Source: Hyphomicrobiales bacterium (GTDB taxonomy: Bacteria; Pseudomonadota; Alphaproteobacteria; Rhizobiales; Xanthobacteraceae). Taken from it: DNA of 16,427 bases. Positions 13,525 through 16,427 of this stretch are shown in pieces. Each line of letters opens with the position of its first letter. The stretch's first letter is position 1. The translations under genes and the position numbers were made by a program. Below the pieces are notes generated by a model. That model did not search any database. It saw only the letters and a list, made by a program, of their open reading frames with translations, and was not told where the DNA came from. The DNA is taken from positions 1 through 16,427 of the forward strand of contig JACQTM010000072.1 in the NCBI GenBank assembly GCA_016210825.1, read 5' to 3'.

Positions 13525-13654
13525 GTCGTCCTGAGGTGCCCGCGCGGAGCGCGGGCCTCGAAGGATGACGAGTACGGGCTGTCACCCTTCGAGGCTCGCC
13601 GCTCGCGCGTCTCGCACCCTCGGATCAAGTCCGAGTGCGGGCTCTCAGGGTGAC
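13525..13654. repeat. Two palindromic repeat units of the GTC(A/G)(T/C)CC...GAC type
   Basis: Unit one (13525-13569) folds as GTCGTCC...GGATGAC around CCCGCGC/GCGCGGG. Unit two (13581-13654) runs from GTCACCC to GGGTGAC and contains an inner palindrome CTCGGATCAAGTCCGAG (13619-13635). Both share CCTTCGAGG-like inner segments and the same outer termini, so they are members of one family. This is intergenic, with no coding signal. Confidence 0.75.
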
Positions 13655-13728
13655 GGGCAACCGTTGACCGCTCGTCTTGCCATTCTGCGCGCCGCGCTTT
13701 AGCAATCCCTCTAAATCCCTCCTCCGTT

Positions 13729-13804
13729 ATGCCCGGCCTTGTGCCGGGCATCCACGTCTTTCCTTTTGGCGCAAGACGTGGATGGCCGGGACAGGCCCGG
13801 CCAT
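13729..13804. repeat. Three-hairpin palindromic element upstream of leuB
   Basis: Left hairpin ATGCCCGG...CCGGGCAT (13729-13751), central stem CCACGTCTT (13752-13760) / AAGACGTGG (13773-13781), right hairpin ATGGCCGGG...CCCGGCCAT (13782-13804). The three abut without spacer. The layout resembles a repeat common in Bradyrhizobium-like genomes (recalled). It ends 26 bp before the leuB start, so the leuB leader RNA probably carries it. Confidence 0.78.
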
Positions 13805-13830
13805 GACGCCTAAACGCGTACGAGGCACGC

Positions 13831-14943
13831 ATGACTCCCCACAAGCTCCTGCTTCTCCCCGGCGATGGCATCGGCCCGGAGGTGATGGCCGAGGTGAAGC
13901 GGCTGATCGATGTCTTCAACAATAAAGGTATCGCCCGCTTCGACATCGAGGAGGCGCTTGTCGGCGGCTGCTGTTATGACGCGCACAAGGTCGCAATCAC
14001 CGACGCGACCATGGACAAAGCGAATGCGGCCGACGCCATCATCTTCGGTTCGGTTGGCGGGCCGAAATGGGACAAGGTGCCCTACGACGTGCGCCCCGAG
14101 GCGGGCCTGCTGCGCCTGCGCAAAGATTTGCAGCTCTATGCCAACATTCGCCCGGCGATCTGCTATCCGGCGCTCGCCGACGGCTCGTCGTTGAAGCGCG
14201 AGGTGGTAGACGGCCTCGACATCATTATCCTGCGCGAACTGACCGGCGGGGTTTATTTCGGCGAGCCGAAGACCATCACCGACCTCGGCAACAACCAGAA
14301 GCGCGCCATCGACACGCAGGTTTACGACACCTACGAGATCGAGCGCATCTCGCGCGTGGCGTTTGAACTGGCGCGCAAGCGGCGCAACAAGGTCACCTCG
14401 ATGGAAAAGCGCAACGTCATGAAGACCGGCGTGCTTTGGCACGAGGTCGTGGACGAGATTCACAAGCGCGCTTTCAAGGACGTGCAGCTTGAGCACATGC
14501 TCGCCGACGCCGGCGGTATGCAGCTCGTGCGCTGGCCGAAGCAATTCGACGTCATTGTCACGGATAATCTATTCGGTGACATGCTCTCGGACGTCGCGGC
14601 CATGCTCACCGGCTCGCTCGGCATGCTGCCCTCGGCGTCACTCGGCGAGATCAATCCAAAAACCAAGAAACGCAAGGCGCTTTACGAGCCGGTGCACGGT
14701 TCCGCGCCGGACATCGCCGGCAAGGGTGTCGCCAATCCCATCGCGATGATCGCTTCGTTCGCAATGGCGCTACGCTACTCGTTCGACATGGGAAAGGAAG
14801 CCGATCTCGTTGACGCGGCGATCGCGGCCGCGCTGGACAAGGGCCTGCGCACCGCCGACATCGCCTCGCCGGGCGCCAAGAGCATCGGCACCGTGGAGAT
14901 GGGTTCGGCGATCATTGCTGAAGTCGAGCGGCTCGCTGCGTGA
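13831..14943 (+). CDS. leuB: 3-isopropylmalate dehydrogenase
   Basis: The product has 370 residues, normal length. It oxidises and decarboxylates 3-isopropylmalate with NAD+ in leucine biosynthesis (cytoplasm, dimer). Visible features: LLLPGDGIGPEVM (7-19); substrate-binding arginines Arg97, Arg107 and Arg135 in LRLRKDLQLYANIRP and ILRELTGG; Tyr142 and Lys193; Asp226; and the signature TDNLFGDMLSD with Asp250 and Asp254. HGSAPDIAGKGVANP near the C-terminus binds NAD. The start MTPHKLLLLPGDG with GAGG (13822-13825) upstream is unambiguous. It stands between repeat blocks with no leuCD in the window. No attenuator-like leader peptide was seen upstream. Confidence 0.97.
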   Translation: MTPHKLLLLPGDGIGPEVMAEVKRLIDVFNNKGIARFDIEEALVGGCCYDAHKVAITDATMDKANAADAIIFGSVGGPKWDKVPYDVRPEAGLLRLRKDLQLYANIRPAICYPALADGSSLKREVVDGLDIIILRELTGGVYFGEPKTITDLGNNQKRAIDTQVYDTYEIERISRVAFELARKRRNKVTSMEKRNVMKTGVLWHEVVDEIHKRAFKDVQLEHMLADAGGMQLVRWPKQFDVIVTDNLFGDMLSDVAAMLTGSLGMLPSASLGEINPKTKKRKALYEPVHGSAPDIAGKGVANPIAMIASFAMALRYSFDMGKEADLVDAAIAAALDKGLRTADIASPGAKSIGTVEMGSAIIAEVERLAA

Positions 14944-14949
14944 CCTCGT

Positions 14950-15081
14950 GTTCCGGGTGAGCGAAGCAAGACCCGGAACCCAGCGCAAAAAATAGAAGAT
15001 GCAGTTTAAGCAACGCTGGACGCGTCGATTCTATCCTGGGTCCCGGATCGGCGCTCCGGCTTCGCCGTCGCTTGTCCGGGA
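14950..15081. repeat. Palindromic repeat after leuB
   Basis: It starts six bases after the leuB stop with hairpin GTTCCGGGT (14950-14958) / ACCCGGAAC (14971-14979), continues with CCAGCG (14980-14985) / CGCTGG (15014-15019), and ends with TCCCGG (15041-15046) / CCGGGA (15076-15081). It is a multi-stem intergenic element in the same general style as the others in this window but with different arm sequences. Confidence 0.7.
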
Positions 15082-15100
15082 CACGCCACGAAAACAAAAA

Positions 15101-15125
15101 CGCGCGGCGAGACCGCGCGTTTTTT
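15101..15125. terminator. Bidirectional Rho-independent terminator between leuB and the secreted hypothetical gene
   Basis: A perfect stem CGCGCGG (15101-15107) / CCGCGCG (15113-15119) is followed by six T (15120-15125) on the plus strand and preceded by AAAACAAAAA, which gives a T-rich tail on the minus strand. It can serve leuB and the convergent gene ending at 15144. Confidence 0.85.
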
Positions 15126-15143
15126 AATTCCTTAACGCTTCGC

Positions 15144-15527
15144 TCAAAAGCTAAGCCCGATGCCCGGAATGTCCCAAGGGCTTGGTGAGCTGTAGCTACG
15201 GCTGCGGAAACCTTGCCCCGGTCCGAGCGCGTTTTCCAGCGCCGAATAGTTCGGTGGGATGGCGTAGTCCGTGAATTTGCGCTCGCCGGGCAGCACCTCG
15301 GTGCCGCCATCGAGATAGGATCGCTTTTGCACAATGATGCGGGTGCGCGCCCGCCCATATTCATCCCGGCTGTAGAATACCGTTCCGGTATTGCGGTATG
15401 CGGTGCGCTGCTTTTTCGCCTTTGATTGCGCACCCGCGGTGTCTTGCGTCTGTGCTTCCGCGGGCCAGGCGGCAATTACGAAGGCCGCAATGGCAAAAGC
15501 GAAAAGCGCACCCAAAATTCTCGACAT
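15144..15527 (-). CDS. Secreted hypothetical protein
   Basis: The product has 127 residues from the ATG at 15527, which has GGAAGGA 7 bases upstream. Residues 1-26 are a signal peptide: MSR, hydrophobic ILGALFAFAIAAFVIAAW, then PAEAQ with cleavage likely after AEA. The mature part begins with a polar, lysine-rich stretch (about 27-42) and continues NTGTVFYSRDEYGRARTRII, RSYLDGGTEVLPGERKFTDYA and an aromatic, Ser/Pro-rich tail, WDIPGIGLSF. I recall similar unnamed proteins in Bradyrhizobium relatives but know no function or domain. It is probably periplasmic. It is divergent from the sigma factor gene with 148 bp between starts, so joint regulation is possible but unproven. Confidence 0.8.
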   Translation of the reverse strand: MSRILGALFAFAIAAFVIAAWPAEAQTQDTAGAQSKAKKQRTAYRNTGTVFYSRDEYGRARTRIIVQKRSYLDGGTEVLPGERKFTDYAIPPNYSALENALGPGQGFRSRSYSSPSPWDIPGIGLSF

Positions 15528-15675
15528 TTGCAATCCTTCCAGGATGTTACTGCGGGGCAGTGTAGCCGGGCGAGGCGGCTCTCTACAAGGTAATCCGCCG
15601 CCCATCTGCGCGGTTCCCACGCGTTGTTGCATGATTGCCGATACTGGCTGATAGTTCGAAACGCAGTGGATCGAG

Positions 15676-16194
15676 ATGTTGACGGTCATCATGGCTCGCG
15701 ATTCGCATCATGGCTTGATTGCGCTATTGCCGCGGCTGGTCGCGTTCGCGCGCACGCTGCTCGGCGACGCCGATTCTGCGCGTGATCTTGTGCAGGAAGC
15801 GGCAACCCGCGCGCTCGCCGCCCGCCAGGTGCCCGACGATCCGCCGGCCTATCGGGCCTGGATGTTCCGTATCGTGCGCAACGCCGCGCTCGATGAATTG
15901 CGGCGGACGCGGCGCTCGTTTCCAGAGGACGCGGGCGCCGTCGATCTATGGCATTTTGATAACGCGAAAATCGCCAAAATCACCGTCGAGCAAGGCCTTG
16001 CCGCGCTGTCGCCGACGCACCGGGAAATAATCGCCTTGATCGATATAGCCGGTTTCAGCTACTGCGAAGCCGCCGAACTTCTCGATGTACCGGCGGGCAC
16101 GGTCATGAGCCGGGTAGCCCGAGCGCGCAATGCGCTGTTGGGTGCGATTGAGGCAAGTAGCGTGCGGCCGTTGAGGTCGAGCCAAAGCGGTTAA
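15676..16194 (+). CDS. ECF-type RNA polymerase sigma factor
   Basis: The product has 172 residues, the size of a group 4 (extracytoplasmic function) sigma factor. Region 2 covers about 15-80: LLPRLVAFARTLLGD, then DADSARDLVQEAATRAL and AWMFRIVRNAALDELRRTRR, which binds the -10 element and core polymerase. Region 4 covers about 103-155: VEQGLAALSPTHREIIALID, GFSYCEAAELLDVPAGTVMSRVARAR, the helix-turn-helix for the -35 element. No region 3 or extra C-terminal domain is present. The start at 15676 is used; ATG 15691 is an alternative that gives MARDSHHG. A probable anti-sigma gene starts 7 bp after the stop, the usual pairing for this class. Confidence 0.92.
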   Translation: MLTVIMARDSHHGLIALLPRLVAFARTLLGDADSARDLVQEAATRALAARQVPDDPPAYRAWMFRIVRNAALDELRRTRRSFPEDAGAVDLWHFDNAKIAKITVEQGLAALSPTHREIIALIDIAGFSYCEAAELLDVPAGTVMSRVARARNALLGAIEASSVRPLRSSQSG

Positions 16195-16201
16195 AATAGG
16201 C

Positions 16202-16427
16202 ATGGACCAAAACGACCGGGATTTATTGCGGCTCAACGCGCTTGTGGATGGCGAGCTTGCACCCGCCGAGCGTGCAGCTGTTGCGGCGCGGCTTGCCGCC
16301 GATCGGGGTTTCGCGCGCGCATACGCTACGCTGGCTTGCCTTAAAGCTTGCGTCACCGATAGTGCCGATCGCGCCTCCGCTGACATTCGCCTACCGGAAC
16401 GTAAGCCGCCGCGGCGCGCACTTGGGC
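16202..16427 (+). CDS. Probable anti-sigma factor, N-terminal part (3' end outside window)
   Basis: The frame is open from ATG 16202 to the window end, giving 75 complete codons. The start MDQNDRDLLRLNALVDGELA followed by PAERAAVAARLAADRGFARA matches the N-terminal sigma-binding helices common to anti-sigma factors of alphaproteobacterial ECF systems (DxELAPAE-type lead). A zinc-binding HxxxCxxC is not seen in the visible part, and the transmembrane segment would lie beyond the end. It starts 7 bp after the sigma gene stop, so it is co-transcribed. The upstream sequence holds only a weak ribosome binding site (TAGG). Confidence 0.78.
   Translation, partial: MDQNDRDLLRLNALVDGELAPAERAAVAARLAADRGFARAYATLACLKACVTDSADRASADIRLPERKPPRRALG

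Noticed and set aside
13729..13804. Possible tRNA-like cloverleaf
   Set aside because: It has three stems of about tRNA size but no acceptor stem, T-loop or anticodon-loop sequence; the symmetry fits an intergenic palindromic repeat.
13655..13831. Leucine attenuator or riboswitch ahead of leuB
   Set aside because: No short leader ORF rich in Leu codons and no recognised riboswitch; the structure there is explained by the palindromic repeat.
15592..15617. Possible EcfG/ECF-type promoter on the minus strand (GGAAC, 17 bases, GATT)
   Set aside because: The -35-like GGAAC and spacing fit, but the -10 differs from CGTT at two positions and a single weak match is not enough.
1..16427. CRISPR array, insertion sequence or phage genes
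   Set aside because: No regularly spaced direct repeats with unique spacers, no transposase or integrase, and no phage-like genes; the repeats present are scattered palindromes.

Overview
The window is a GC-rich chromosomal segment of an alphaproteobacterium, most likely a Hyphomicrobiales member of the Bradyrhizobium / Rhodopseudomonas / Xanthobacteraceae type. Evidence: the gene order hisB - DUF2628 membrane protein - hisH - hisA - hisF, a DUF3551 secreted mini-protein, sdhCDAB with alphaproteobacterial-type anchors, a mesaconyl-CoA hydratase-like MaoC protein, and several families of GC-rich intergenic palindromes. I cannot fix the genus from sequence alone.

Layout. 1-4560: histidine biosynthesis. 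The 3' end of hisB is followed by a small membrane protein gene overlapping hisH, then hisA and hisF. Two related palindromic repeats separate hisB from the membrane gene and hisH from hisA. A YeeE/YedE (sulfur transport) gene sits on the opposite strand between hisA and hisF. 4560-4673: a composite palindrome that starts at the last base of the hisF stop codon. 4685-5614: a DsbA-fold/HCCA-isomerase-like gene (-), divergent from a DUF3551 secreted mini-protein (+) that has its own terminator. 5735-7606: argG and a CxxC carboxymuconolactone-decarboxylase/AhpD-like gene. 7633-11059: the tightly packed sdhCDAB operon (-). 11311-12225: a LysR-type regulator divergent from sdhC and convergent, with a 25-bp overlap, with a mesaconyl-CoA hydratase-like gene (-). 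13251-13830: a spacer packed with palindromic repeats plus one doubtful 38-codon ORF. 13831-14943: leuB. 14950-15125: another repeat and a bidirectional terminator. 15144-16427: a secreted hypothetical protein gene (-), divergent from an ECF sigma factor and the start of its probable anti-sigma factor.

How it works together. Most genes are core metabolism: histidine (hisB/H/A/F), arginine (argG), leucine (leuB) and the TCA cycle / respiratory complex II (sdhCDAB). The mesaconyl-CoA hydratase belongs to acetate/C2 assimilation by the ethylmalonyl-CoA pathway, and the LysR gene lies between it and the complex II operon. I found no mobile element with a transposase, no CRISPR array, no RNA gene and no clearly new multi-gene system. 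The least ordinary points are the nested palindromes (one module recurs inside two unrelated outer palindromes 9 kb apart), a repeat edge that supplies the hisA ribosome binding site, the sulfur-transport gene splitting the his cluster, and a LysR-box-like dyad overlapping the regulator's own ribosome binding site.
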